Source of the DNA: an uncultured Lachnospiraceae bacterium
Lineage (GTDB): Bacteria > Bacillota > Clostridia > Lachnospirales > Lachnospiraceae
DNA length: 34,735 nt
Direction: 5' to 3'
Assembly (NCBI GenBank): GCA_910578885.1
Contig: CAJTSH010000032.1
Location: 1 to 34,735 of the forward strand
Position numbers and translations under genes: made by a program. Numbering within the stretch: the stretch's first letter is position 1; each line of letters starts with the position of its first letter. The notes under the pieces were generated by a model that saw only the letters and a list, made by a program, of their open reading frames with translations, ran no database searches and was not told the DNA's origin. Shown piece after piece: positions 1 through 7,588 of the stretch.

Positions 1-28
1 TTCGAGGTTTTCTTTTATTCAATTGGCG

Positions 29-1090
29 TTATTTCTGAATTACAGGAATGCTCCTAAAATTTTCTTTAAATAAAATTCTGCATTTTTCATACGCATGAAA
101 ATCATTACAAAAAGGAACAGAATATGCTCCACATCCCTCAAATTCTAAAATATCATCATCCTGTATATCTAAATTTGTTCTTTTAGTAAATAATGCTGCT
201 CCCATGCAAGTGCAGTCAATAAATCTATAAATAACCTTTTCATCTTTCACTCTACTACAACCATATATATTAATAGCCGATGGTATTCGTCTAACTGCGA
301 TTCCTTGCGGAATTCCCGCATCAATATATACATCTACTAATCTCCCATTTCTTTTCGTCATTATTACTTTTGTATAAAATTTCCCAGATGTATTAACGAT
401 TGCTTCTCCGGGTTCTGCATAGAATTCTACATCATATGCTTCCATAAATCCCTCAATTATTTTGTTTATCCCATCATAGAAATCTTGTCCTGCACTTAAA
501 GATAATCCGCCTCCAATATTAACGATATATTTCTTCTTAGAATTCTTATTTAATATTTCTAATATTTCACACACTCTTCTACTCACTTCACCAAAAACTT
601 CTAAGTTAGAGTTGTTCGATATATGAAATGTAATTCCATCTACATATTTCAACCAATTTTTTGTATTTTCCATTATCCGTTCCATTGACATTCCAAAATC
701 AATTGTATCTGGACTTATATCATTCACTTTAATTCTTAATAATTTATTTGAATTTGGCGCTAACTTAATCAGCTTTTCCAATTCTACTACATCATCAAAT
801 ACAAAATACCTTTCTCCCCTTTCATACACATATGTTATAGTTTCTTCTGTTTTAATAGGGAGTCCAAAAATAATCTGTTCTGGTCGAATTCCTACTTGCG
901 AAGCGATATCAAATTCCCCTTTACTCGCACATTCAAACCACGCCCCCTCTTCTGCAAGAATTCTCAAAACCCCTTCCTCTGAATTTGCCTTCATGGCATA
1001 ACATATCTTTATCTTATTCATTACTGACACAATTTTTTTATAATTTTCTCTTATTTTTTCTTCTGAAAATACATATAAAGGTGTTTTCAT
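29..1090 (-). CDS. Fold-type III PLP-dependent amino acid decarboxylase (paralogue 1)
   Basis: A 353-residue enzyme of the ornithine/diaminopimelate/carboxynorspermidine decarboxylase family (alanine-racemase-like barrel plus C-terminal beta domain). Visible landmarks are the PLP lysine in YAMKAN (K34), the ring-stacking histidine in FHIS (H156), the phosphate-binding GGG loop (193-195), AEPG (225-228) and GAYS (321-324). The specificity loop, normally TCD..D in ornithine decarboxylase, reads TCMGAA (294-299): the catalytic-type Cys295 is kept but the following Asp is Met, somewhat like the CLAGD loop of carboxynorspermidine decarboxylases. A GAGGGGG ribosome binding site lies 5 nt before the ATG. 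It is the last gene visible in a minus-strand operon with its paralogue and a diaminobutyrate-type aminotransferase. A diamine product such as 1,3-diaminopropane, or a siderophore or peptide precursor, is inferred; the substrate cannot be read from sequence. The gene is clearly AT-rich compared with the rest of the window. Confidence 0.85.
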   Translation of the reverse strand: MKTPLYVFSEEKIRENYKKIVSVMNKIKICYAMKANSEEGVLRILAEEGAWFECASKGEFDIASQVGIRPEQIIFGLPIKTEETITYVYERGERYFVFDDVVELEKLIKLAPNSNKLLRIKVNDISPDTIDFGMSMERIMENTKNWLKYVDGITFHISNNSNLEVFGEVSRRVCEILEILNKNSKKKYIVNIGGGLSLSAGQDFYDGINKIIEGFMEAYDVEFYAEPGEAIVNTSGKFYTKVIMTKRNGRLVDVYIDAGIPQGIAVRRIPSAINIYGCSRVKDEKVIYRFIDCTCMGAALFTKRTNLDIQDDDILEFEGCGAYSVPFCNDFHAYEKCRILFKENFRSIPVIQK

Positions 1091-1104
1091 AAATCCCCCT
1101 CAAA

Positions 1105-2136
1105 CTATTTTACAATGTCAACTCTACATTTTCTCCACTTATGAAATTCGTTTTGAAAAGCCAAACTATAAGCTCCCAAGTTACTAAATCTTATTACATC
1201 TCCAACTTCTATTTCACATACGCTCTCAGTCTGGACAAGCGTTTCATTCAAATTTGTGCAATCTCTAAATTCATATATTTTCAACTTTCTACTTTGTTTA
1301 TTATGACTACTGCAATTTACAACATCTCCTAAAAACGTTGAATATCCTAGACCATTAGCTATCCCACCATCCAAATACACAACAAACTTATTATCAATAT
1401 GCCTAATTGAAATAGCTTTTGCATAAAAAGAGCCAGCGGAGCCAATTATAATTTTTCCAGGTTCTGCGTATAATGTACAATTATACTTTTTTTGAAAATT
1501 ATAAAGTAATAAATTGTATGATTCATAAAATTCTTCACTTGTTTCGCTCTCATACCCACCGCCCACATTGACAATATACTTTTTATTTTTATACTCCAAT
1601 CTCTGCATTATTTTATTAAGTCTATCAAATACCTTTTGTGCATCAGCAATATTGTTATTATAAGATATATGAAAAGACACTCCATCAATAGATTCCTTGA
1701 TTTCTTTAAAATACTGTTCAATCTCTATCATAGGCATACCGAGGATAATGCTTGATGTGACAATATCTGAAATTTTTACTCTTAAAATTTTTTTCGATTC
1801 AGGCGCATATCTTTGTAATTTACGAAGTTCTCTAATATCGTCAAACACATAATATCTGCATCCATTTTTATAAGTATATTCTATTGTTTCTATTGTTTTC
1901 ACCGGTAAACCAAATATTATATCCGACGGACTAACACCTTGTCTTCTAACACGTTCAAACTCATATGTACTCGCACATTCAAAACCAAGTCCCATTTTCT
2001 TTATTATATAGAGTACCTTTTCATCACCGTTTGCTTTCATAGCATAAAACATTCTGCACATTGGCAATTTGCTGGATATATATTTATAATTTTCTTTCAT
2101 TTTCTTTTCACTAAATTCATATCTAGGTGTTTCCAC
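1105..2136 (-). CDS. Fold-type III PLP-dependent decarboxylase-like protein (paralogue 2, diverged catalytic loop)
   Basis: This homologue aligns with the downstream decarboxylase over its whole length. I place the start at the GTG at 2136: an AGAGGGG ribosome binding site lies 8 nt before it, and the N-terminus then reads METPRYEFSEKK against MKTPLYVFSEEK in the paralogue, putting the PLP lysine (YAMKAN) at residue 34 in both. An upstream GTG at 2145 has no room for a ribosome binding site. The FHIS histidine, the GGG phosphate loop, AEPG and GAYS are all kept. The loop that carries the catalytic Cys and the substrate-binding Asp in ornithine decarboxylase reads DCTNLNET, so that Cys is Asn and the Asp is Leu. 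In this family the loop is contributed across the dimer interface, so the protein may have a different reaction or substrate, or act as a partner or regulatory subunit of the neighbouring enzyme. This is inference. Confidence 0.8.
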   Translation of the reverse strand: METPRYEFSEKKMKENYKYISSKLPMCRMFYAMKANGDEKVLYIIKKMGLGFECASTYEFERVRRQGVSPSDIIFGLPVKTIETIEYTYKNGCRYYVFDDIRELRKLQRYAPESKKILRVKISDIVTSSIILGMPMIEIEQYFKEIKESIDGVSFHISYNNNIADAQKVFDRLNKIMQRLEYKNKKYIVNVGGGYESETSEEFYESYNLLLYNFQKKYNCTLYAEPGKIIIGSAGSFYAKAISIRHIDNKFVVYLDGGIANGLGYSTFLGDVVNCSSHNKQSRKLKIYEFRDCTNLNETLVQTESVCEIEVGDVIRFSNLGAYSLAFQNEFHKWRKCRVDIVK

Positions 2137-2156
2137 TAATTTCACCCCTCTCAGTT

Positions 2157-3407
2157 TTAAAGACTATCTTCAATTGTTTTTTTTATCACATTAAGTCCTG
2201 CTGTAAGTTCCTCTCTATTAATCACAAGCGGCGGTAGAATTTTCAACACACTTCCTCTTCGACCTGAAGTCTCAATTATTACTCCATTTTCAAAACATTT
2301 TTTTGAAATTTCATTACATGTTTTTTCCTCAAATCCCCCAAAGTCTATTCCCCAAATCATCCCACGCCCTCGGCATTGTATTTTAGAATCAATCGAAAGT
2401 ATTTCTTGCTCTAAATACGCTTTAATATATCTCTCATTATTTAATACCTTTTTCCACACATCGTTTTCTATTACGTAATCTATTGCGGCACTTGCCCCGA
2501 CAAAAGCTAACTGATTTCCACGAAATGTACCATTATGCTCCCCTGCATCCAAACAATCGATTTCCGGTTTAAGCAACAGCAAAGACATCGGCAAGCCACA
2601 TCCACTAATTGATTTCGAAAGCGTAACTATATCCGGTTGAATTCCCGCTTTTTCAAAAGAAAAAAAAGTTCCTACACGACCACAACCTGTCTGTACCTCA
2701 TCACAGACTAAAAGAATTTGATTTTTTTTACATATATCGTATAATTCTGCAATCCATTTATAATCTGCAACATTTACACCACCCTCACCTTGAACTGTCT
2801 CTAGAAAAATAGCTGCTGGTTTCTCAATTCCAGAGTGGTCATCTTCTAAAATCATTTCCAAATACTTTAAGGAATCAATATCCGCTCCGTAATATGGAAT
2901 AAATATAGTATTGTCTAATTGAACACCTGCACCTCTTCTTGCAAAACTCGAACTGGTTAATGCTATACTTCCTAGAGTCATTCCATGAAAAGCTCCCATG
3001 AATGCTATTACATTCTTTCTTCCTGTATATTTCCTGACAATCTTCAATGCGGCCTCATTAGCATTAGTTCCGCTCGGTCCACAAAACATCATTTTGTAAT
3101 CATATTGTCTTGGAATTAAAATTTTATTTTGGAATTTATGTATAAAATCAATTTTTGCACTTGTGTACATATCCAATGCATGTATAATTCCATCATTTTT
3201 TAAATATTCTATAATTTTATTAACAATATATTCATTATTATGACCGTAATTAAGCGTACCAGCACCACTAAAAAAATCTATATATTCTGCTCCATCTGCG
3301 GTGAACATTTTACTCATCTTTGCTTTAGCAAATTCTTTTGCGAATCGACGGCAATAATATCTAACATTAGACTCATTTTCTTCTATAATATGTATATTAT
3401 TTTTCAT
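2157..3407 (-). CDS. Class III aminotransferase, diaminobutyrate--2-oxoglutarate transaminase-like
   Basis: A PLP-dependent class III (omega) aminotransferase of about 416 residues. The glycine-rich cofactor site GPSGTNANEAALK, the DEVQTGCGR motif with the PLP aspartate, and the PLP lysine in TLSKSISG followed by CGLPMSL are visible. The combination SGCGLPMSLLLLKPE and GEHNGTFRGNQLAFV is characteristic of the EctB/Dat group, which converts aspartate semialdehyde plus glutamate to L-2,4-diaminobutyrate. I start at ATG 3407 because TTGGAG sits 6 nt upstream; an in-frame ATG at 3413 and a TTG at 3419 overlap that site. It is the first gene of the operon, 20 bp before the first decarboxylase. Diaminobutyrate made here would be an obvious substrate for one of them, giving 1,3-diaminopropane; that link is inferred. 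The gene is AT-rich and begins directly after a truncated transposase, so its promoter may lie in IS-derived DNA. Confidence 0.82.
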   Translation of the reverse strand: MKNNIHIIEENESNVRYYCRRFAKEFAKAKMSKMFTADGAEYIDFFSGAGTLNYGHNNEYIVNKIIEYLKNDGIIHALDMYTSAKIDFIHKFQNKILIPRQYDYKMMFCGPSGTNANEAALKIVRKYTGRKNVIAFMGAFHGMTLGSIALTSSSFARRGAGVQLDNTIFIPYYGADIDSLKYLEMILEDDHSGIEKPAAIFLETVQGEGGVNVADYKWIAELYDICKKNQILLVCDEVQTGCGRVGTFFSFEKAGIQPDIVTLSKSISGCGLPMSLLLLKPEIDCLDAGEHNGTFRGNQLAFVGASAAIDYVIENDVWKKVLNNERYIKAYLEQEILSIDSKIQCRGRGMIWGIDFGGFEEKTCNEISKKCFENGVIIETSGRRGSVLKILPPLVINREELTAGLNVIKKTIEDSL

Positions 3408-3441
3408 TTCCATCTCCAATTTTGCATTTTGTTATTATTTT

Positions 3442-4280
3442 TCATTTGTCATTTGACTCACGGCTTTCCAATGAGAGCATCATGTATCTGGTAAAAACAG
3501 TTGCTGTATGCTCAGTCATTGCATCGTAAGATAATGCGTTACATTCTCTACTCAGATTCAGATAGCTTTTGCATGCTTTAAAAAAGCCTTCTATGTCCCA
3601 ACGTTTTCCATAAATGCGGATAATCTCTTTTTCATCCAGAGAGATATCCGTGGAAATAAAACACAAATATTCCTCCCGTTTGCCGCAGTTGCGGACGTAG
3701 ACAACTTTACTATTTTCTGCATGTAGTGTGCTCTGGGAAGAAAACCATATGTCGAAAAGAACATATTTTATCGGAACAGCAGCCTTCTTAGCTGCATCCA
3801 GAAATTCAAGCATAGTTTACGTCCCTTTCTGCATGGACAATGCCCTCCGCTTGTATCCGGCTGTTCTTCGAACGGATGCTTCATTGACACGGTTTGTCTA
3901 CTTCTCTGATGAAAGAAGGATGCTGTTAACAGGAAGAAAAGCACTTCCGTCCGACCACCCCAAGGTCAGTATACGGAAACCGAAACGGTATCTATGCTTC
4001 GCATGGTCATATAATTTTGTAAGGAGTTCTACCTTTTCAGAACGGCTGCAATCAAAAATGAAATCGTCCAGAACCAAGACATTTGCCCGTTCTTGCGAAT
4101 CCAGAGAAAGAACCGCATCCCCGATAATCTTGGAAAAGAGGATTGTAGTAAAGCGGATCCAGTTGATCTGGATCATCTTCATAAAACGGTAAACAGTATC
4201 TTTTGCAAAAGCCAGAGCGTTCCTGCCTGTAATCAATCCATATACACGCTTCTTTTTGAAAAGATCAGAAGAAAGTACGG
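3442..4280 (-). pseudogene. Broken IS4-family transposase
   Basis: Two open segments (3898-4356 and 3442-3813) lie in the same reading frame and belong to one DDE transposase. The catalytic aspartates are visible in LVLDDF and YVLFDIWFSS, and the IS4-family YREK signature (Y-x2-R-x3-E-x6-K) is intact in IYGKRWDIEGFFKACK. Lesions: in-frame TAG at about 3900 and TAA at about 3830, both explicable as a C-to-T change in a glutamine codon; a one-base loss near 4237 that shifts the N-terminal part (SKRSVYMD) out of frame from LITGRNALAF; and an apparent internal deletion, since STLHA runs straight into ENSKVVYVRN where family members have several dozen more residues (from memory of the family). The C-terminus stops at ESND, next to the start of the amine operon. 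No terminal inverted repeats were identified. It is not functional. Confidence 0.8.
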
Positions 4281-4436
4281 AGTTTGAGTTATAAAAAAAA
4301 GAACTACTATGGTAAGTAATGTAATCATAGCACCCTTTAAGAATACTGATAACCATTTTGTTCTATGCAGGTCATCAATATTATCATTAATATTATCTTT
4401 CCCTCTATTCCAAAATTGATGCATACTATTCATCAT
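4233..4436 (-). CDS. Short chimeric reading frame with one membrane segment, probably a fragment
   Basis: A 67-codon frame. Its first part is charged and then contains a hydrophobic stretch (residues about 29-54, GAMITLLTIVVLFFIT and following). Its last dozen residues (LLIFSKRSVYMD) are the out-of-frame N-terminal side of the neighbouring IS4 transposase. It may be the start of an unknown small membrane protein cut by the insertion sequence, or simply decayed DNA. No ribosome binding site or family assignment convinces me. Confidence 0.2.
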   Translation of the reverse strand: MMNSMHQFWNRGKDNINDNIDDLHRTKWLSVFLKGAMITLLTIVVLFFITQTPYFLLIFSKRSVYMD

Positions 4437-4453
4437 GTTGATATTTCATTCTT

Positions 4454-4720
4454 TTATTTTAACCATACCAAATTTTTACTATAAACCATGTCGAAAATTG
4501 TCAACAAATGTAAAAATCGTAAAAAAATAAAGCACACCAGATTCCCCAATCCGATATGCCCTATAATCAATATATCAGCATGTTTATGCCTCTTATATTC
4601 CGCAAACGCTTCTTCAGGCGTCCCCAAATAGGACAGCCAGATTACTCCACCATGTCCATACGGCTTAATTTCCCCATAATACATTTTCACTTTGAAGGAA
4701 TATCTTGAAATACTATAGCC
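4454..4720 (-). pseudogene. Remnant of an AP2/HNH-endonuclease-type DNA-binding domain
   Basis: The frame is open from 4720 and reads GYSISRYS, then MYYGEIKPYG, then VIWLSYLGTPEEAFAEYK and ADILII. This is the AP2-like domain found at the C-terminus of phage and mobile HNH endonucleases in Firmicutes, where a small beta-sheet (GY..Y..KY.. / YLG..DTPEEAF..YK) is followed by a helix. Homology ends at about 4562; the remaining codons down to 4454 (hydrophobic, FIFLRFLHLLTIF) look like unrelated read-through. No HNH domain lies upstream, because a TAG at 4721-4723 closes the frame. I take it as a relic in a decayed mobile region; recognition of the family is by pattern only. Confidence 0.45.
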
Positions 4721-4971
4721 CTAATGAAACAATTAGGAAATCCCATTTGTATTGAATATGGGGTAGCGTTTTGCGGTACCATACAGGCTCTGCCAATTCT
4801 GCCGAAGCCGTACTTTTCGGTACATGTTGTTTGCTGAGATTTGCAGTGTCCTTTGAAGGACAATGTTTTGTATTGGATTTATATAGAAATACATTTGGCT
4901 TACTGAAATCCAAAGCCTTGTATTATACGGTTTTATAATGATATATGGAGATATATGAACTCATATAATAT
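4721..4971. other. Stretch without a recognisable gene
   Basis: No convincing coding sequence is seen. A 66-codon minus-strand frame (4713-4913) has no recognisable family or ribosome binding site. A compact inverted repeat, TGTCCTT/AAGGACA with a 2-nt gap, occurs near 4850. The stretch lies between two mobile-gene remnants and is probably decayed insertion DNA. Confidence 0.5.
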
Positions 4972-5178
4972 CTATACAATATATTGGTTGATAATGTCTC
5001 CCTCTACACCATCATAGATTACTTAGACTTTTGCATCTACTGCACACTCCTGCCCTCCCAAAAATTCTTCTGACAAAGAAATGCATCCCAGCTTTTGTAA
5101 ACGTTCCCCTGTAAATCTCACATAAAGCTCCGGTCTTGGCATTTTTACTTTCTTACTGCTGTAAAAATCACTGATTTT
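4972..5178 (-). pseudogene. Remnant of a PD-(D/E)XK nuclease-family (Rpn/YhgA-like) transposase
   Basis: Minus-strand translation gives KKVKMPRPELYVRFTGER, then ISLSEEFLGGQECAVDAKV, a TAA at 5025-5023, then VIYDGVEGDIINQYIV and a TAG at 4974-4972. The MPRPELYV.FTG...LSLSEEF and IINQY blocks are familiar from the Rpn/PD-(D/E)XK family transposase-like proteins abundant in Lachnospiraceae. Only a middle piece of about 70 codons remains; an in-frame TGA closes it upstream at 5181-5179 and two stops interrupt it. It lies directly downstream of the histidine kinase operon. No function is expected. Confidence 0.6.
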
Positions 5179-5237
5179 TCAACGGAAGCACACCTATCAA
5201 TTGCCCCTTATTGCGCACATATTAATTCACTCCCATA

Positions 5238-6725
5238 CTACACACGTTTATCCCCAACCTGCTTCCCCTGCAGCATCACCGTAAGTAAAAACACCTTCCC
5301 ATCTATTTTAATATCCACTTTCCCATAATATTTTTCCGCACAGCCTTTCATATTTTTCATTCCATAGCCATGTATGGCAGTATCATTTTTGCTGGTCAGC
5401 AGTAATCCGCTGTCCTGCTCTGGCATTTTACAGCCGTCAAAGCTGTTTTCGATTGTAATAAAAAACATCTTCCCCTTTCGATAGGAATCCACTTTTACAT
5501 ACCGCTCTCTGGGCTCTAGTTTTCCACATGCTTCTATGGCGTTTTCCAGCGCATTATTTAGAATGATTCCCAGATCAAAGGCTTCTATTCCCATATTTTT
5601 CGGATAAACAAACGCAATCTCCAAAGAAATCTCTCTCTCCTCCGCCATCTGGGCATGACGCGCAAACACCACATCCGTAATCGGATTTCCTGTCTGATAC
5701 CGGATATCCAGCCGTTCCATTGCCCCCCGGAGGGACTTTAAATAATTATCTAATTCTGCTCCGCTTACTGCTTCCTGCCCAATCAAAGCCTCCATATCGG
5801 CAATGTAATGCCTCATATCATGCTTCATTCCGCGGATTCCGTCATAGAGATGCTCAACCTGTGCCAAATGCTCTTCCATTTCAAGCATACGGCTCTTATA
5901 CAGCTCCGCCTTCATTTTCTCTTCCTTCTCTTCAATCAGCCTCCGAAATACTGCGGCGCTTGCAAGAACCGACAGAATACACAAGGTTGTCATACAAGGA
6001 ATCATCACACTCATTTCCGGGTGCTGATTCGTAATGGTATACAGTTCATCTCCCTGATACCAGAAAAGAATACTACGAAGCATCATGCCAAGTGCAAGCC
6101 CCATTACGCCCGGAACCGACAGAAACAGTATTTCAGAAGTCTGCAGGCGATGCTCTTCAATCTGTAAATAGCGTTTGTATTTAAAGATACACCAAGAGAA
6201 AATCAGCAGGGAACTTACAATCATCAGGAAATTCCAGACAACCTGTGTATACGTAAGGTATTGAATATAGCTTTGCAATTCAATCCGCCCCTGTTCCCAG
6301 AGTCCATATAGATATCCGTTTATCACTCTGTCCAATCCCCACATCAGGAAAGAATACATCGTAAAACGTACAAGTTCCCTTAGGGCATAAAAAATAATAA
6401 CCAGATACACAATCCCTATCCAGTTTCCGCTATACAATATCATAGTAAAACAGAGCGTAGCCCCCATACTGATTACAATCAGCCAGATGCTGCGCCCGCT
6501 ATTTCTTACCAACATATCCTCGCCATATATTAATTTCTTTACAATGGGCGCATCTGCCAGAAACAACTGCACCGCCATAAATTGCAGCCAGAGAATGCCT
6601 CCCGTGAAATACTTTTTGTGAAAACGGAACCTTTTTTGCAATATTCCCTGCATCAACCGCACTAAAATGAATCCTTGGACGGCATAATTACAGATATCCA
6701 TTAGAAAATAAAATATTTCAGTCAT
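5238..6725 (-). CDS. Sensor histidine kinase, AgrC-like (HPK10 family), module 1
   Basis: A 495-residue membrane kinase. Six or seven hydrophobic segments fill residues 1 to about 265. A coiled-coil linker (EEKEEKMKAEL to EHLYDGIRG) follows, then the phosphoacceptor histidine H302 in MKHDMRHY, the N box IILNNALENAIEAC (388-400) and the glycine box HGYGMKNMKG (452-461) of a GHKL ATPase. This is the organisation of peptide-sensing AgrC/ComD-type kinases. An AAGGAG site precedes the ATG, and the gene lies 17 bp after its response regulator, so the two form one operon. No pheromone precursor (AgrD-like) or processing protease (AgrB) is present nearby, so its ligand is unknown. It is homologous to the kinase at 8581-9954. 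Confidence 0.92.
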   Translation of the reverse strand: MTEIFYFLMDICNYAVQGFILVRLMQGILQKRFRFHKKYFTGGILWLQFMAVQLFLADAPIVKKLIYGEDMLVRNSGRSIWLIVISMGATLCFTMILYSGNWIGIVYLVIIFYALRELVRFTMYSFLMWGLDRVINGYLYGLWEQGRIELQSYIQYLTYTQVVWNFLMIVSSLLIFSWCIFKYKRYLQIEEHRLQTSEILFLSVPGVMGLALGMMLRSILFWYQGDELYTITNQHPEMSVMIPCMTTLCILSVLASAAVFRRLIEEKEEKMKAELYKSRMLEMEEHLAQVEHLYDGIRGMKHDMRHYIADMEALIGQEAVSGAELDNYLKSLRGAMERLDIRYQTGNPITDVVFARHAQMAEEREISLEIAFVYPKNMGIEAFDLGIILNNALENAIEACGKLEPRERYVKVDSYRKGKMFFITIENSFDGCKMPEQDSGLLLTSKNDTAIHGYGMKNMKGCAEKYYGKVDIKIDGKVFLLTVMLQGKQVGDKRV

Positions 6726-6742
6726 TCAGCTCCTTCTCCTGT

Positions 6743-7447
6743 TTACCGCTGCCTCGTCAAATAGTGCATATACGCCGTCACAAAATCATTGTATTTTTGT
6801 CTGGCAAGGAAAACAATTTCTCCGTTTTTCAGGAAAATATTCGTGTGGTCATAGCTCTCCACTTCTTTTAAATGCACCAGATATCCTCGATGTGAACGAA
6901 AAAAACGATTGCCGAGCTTCTGCTCTAAATCCTCCATCTTCCCATAAAAGGTATCATTCCCATTTCTGGTATGAAGTATAATTTTACGTTTGTCATTCTC
7001 CGCATAGTAAATATCCTCAATGGGAACCCGTTTAGATACCCCGTTCATTTTTATGGTAAGCGGCTCCATACCCTTCCGCTCTTCTATCTTCGCCGCCGCC
7101 TTTTCCAGTACCTCCCGCAGCTTTGATTCATCCACCGGCTTTAACAGATAATGGAATGCCTCCACATCATACGCCTCAAACACATATTCCTTCAATGCCG
7201 TAATAAAAATAATTACTGCGTCCGAATTTTTCCGTATTCTTTTTGCTGTCTCTATTCCGTTCATCTTGTGTCCAGCTGCTTCTTCAATACAAATGTCTAA
7301 CAATATGATGTCAAATTCAATCTCTGATTCTAATAACGCCTCGCCGTCTGCAAACAAATGAATCTTTGCATCTACGCAGCTTAACGTCAGTTCCTTTAAA
7401 GCCTCCCGAATTTGTTTTTCATCATCACAAATCGCTATCTGTAACAT
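6743..7447 (-). CDS. LytTR-family response regulator, AgrA-like, module 1
   Basis: A 234-residue regulator: receiver domain (residues 1 to about 120) with acidic DDE at 8-10, phospho-acceptor D51 in IILLDICI, and K103 in LLKPVDE; then a LytTR DNA-binding domain (about 132-230) with YAENDKRKIILHT and FFRSHRGYLVHL. LytTR proteins bind pairs of 9-bp direct repeats about 21 bp apart, and such repeats occur upstream of this gene and of two neighbours. The ribosome binding site GGGAGAAG lies just before the ATG. The receiver has a small insertion after D51 (EEAAGHKMNG) relative to the second regulator in the window. It is probably phosphorylated by the kinase encoded 17 bp downstream. Confidence 0.93.
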   Translation of the reverse strand: MLQIAICDDEKQIREALKELTLSCVDAKIHLFADGEALLESEIEFDIILLDICIEEAAGHKMNGIETAKRIRKNSDAVIIFITALKEYVFEAYDVEAFHYLLKPVDESKLREVLEKAAAKIEERKGMEPLTIKMNGVSKRVPIEDIYYAENDKRKIILHTRNGNDTFYGKMEDLEQKLGNRFFRSHRGYLVHLKEVESYDHTNIFLKNGEIVFLARQKYNDFVTAYMHYLTRQR

Positions 7448-7469
7448 AATCTTCTCCCAGTCAGTCTAT

Positions 7470-7520
7470 AAAATGAAAATAAGCCGATTGCTATTTCATA
7501 TATCGACTTATTTTCGTTTT
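7470..7520. terminator. AT-rich inverted repeat between the FlxA-like gene and the response regulator gene
   Basis: Two 18-nt arms (7470-7487 and 7503-7520) pair at 16 of 18 positions around a 15-nt loop; the transcript in either direction has one wobble and one mismatch. It could end transcription of the FlxA-like gene. However, a candidate -10 box for the response regulator (TATATG at 7502-7497) lies in the loop, so it could instead be a regulatory structure. The stem is AT-rich with no separate U-tract, so termination strength is uncertain. Confidence 0.45.
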
Positions 7521-7533
7521 GCTCTTAATTTTT

Positions 7534-7563
7534 GTAATCAAATGCAATTTTTGTGTAATGAAA
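7534..7563 (-). promoter_or_regulatory. Candidate LytTR operator upstream of response regulator 1
   Basis: On the plus strand GTAATCAAA (7534-7542) and GTAATGAAA (7555-7563) start exactly 21 bp apart and differ at one base. The proximal copy lies 31 bp upstream of a -10-like TATATG (7502-7497). This geometry matches LytTR-family operators and is repeated at 8525-8554 and 10741-10770. Binding is inferred. Confidence 0.5.
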
Positions 7564-7588
7564 TTTGCTAACCAACAGGTTTCAGCTC

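Noticed and set aside
3728..4192. Plus-strand 154-codon frame across the transposase relic
   Set aside because: It is antisense to a recognised IS4 transposase with YREK signature; it has no independent features.
4713..4913. Minus-strand 66-codon frame
   Set aside because: No ribosome binding site, no hydrophobic or domain pattern, and it lies among decayed mobile fragments.
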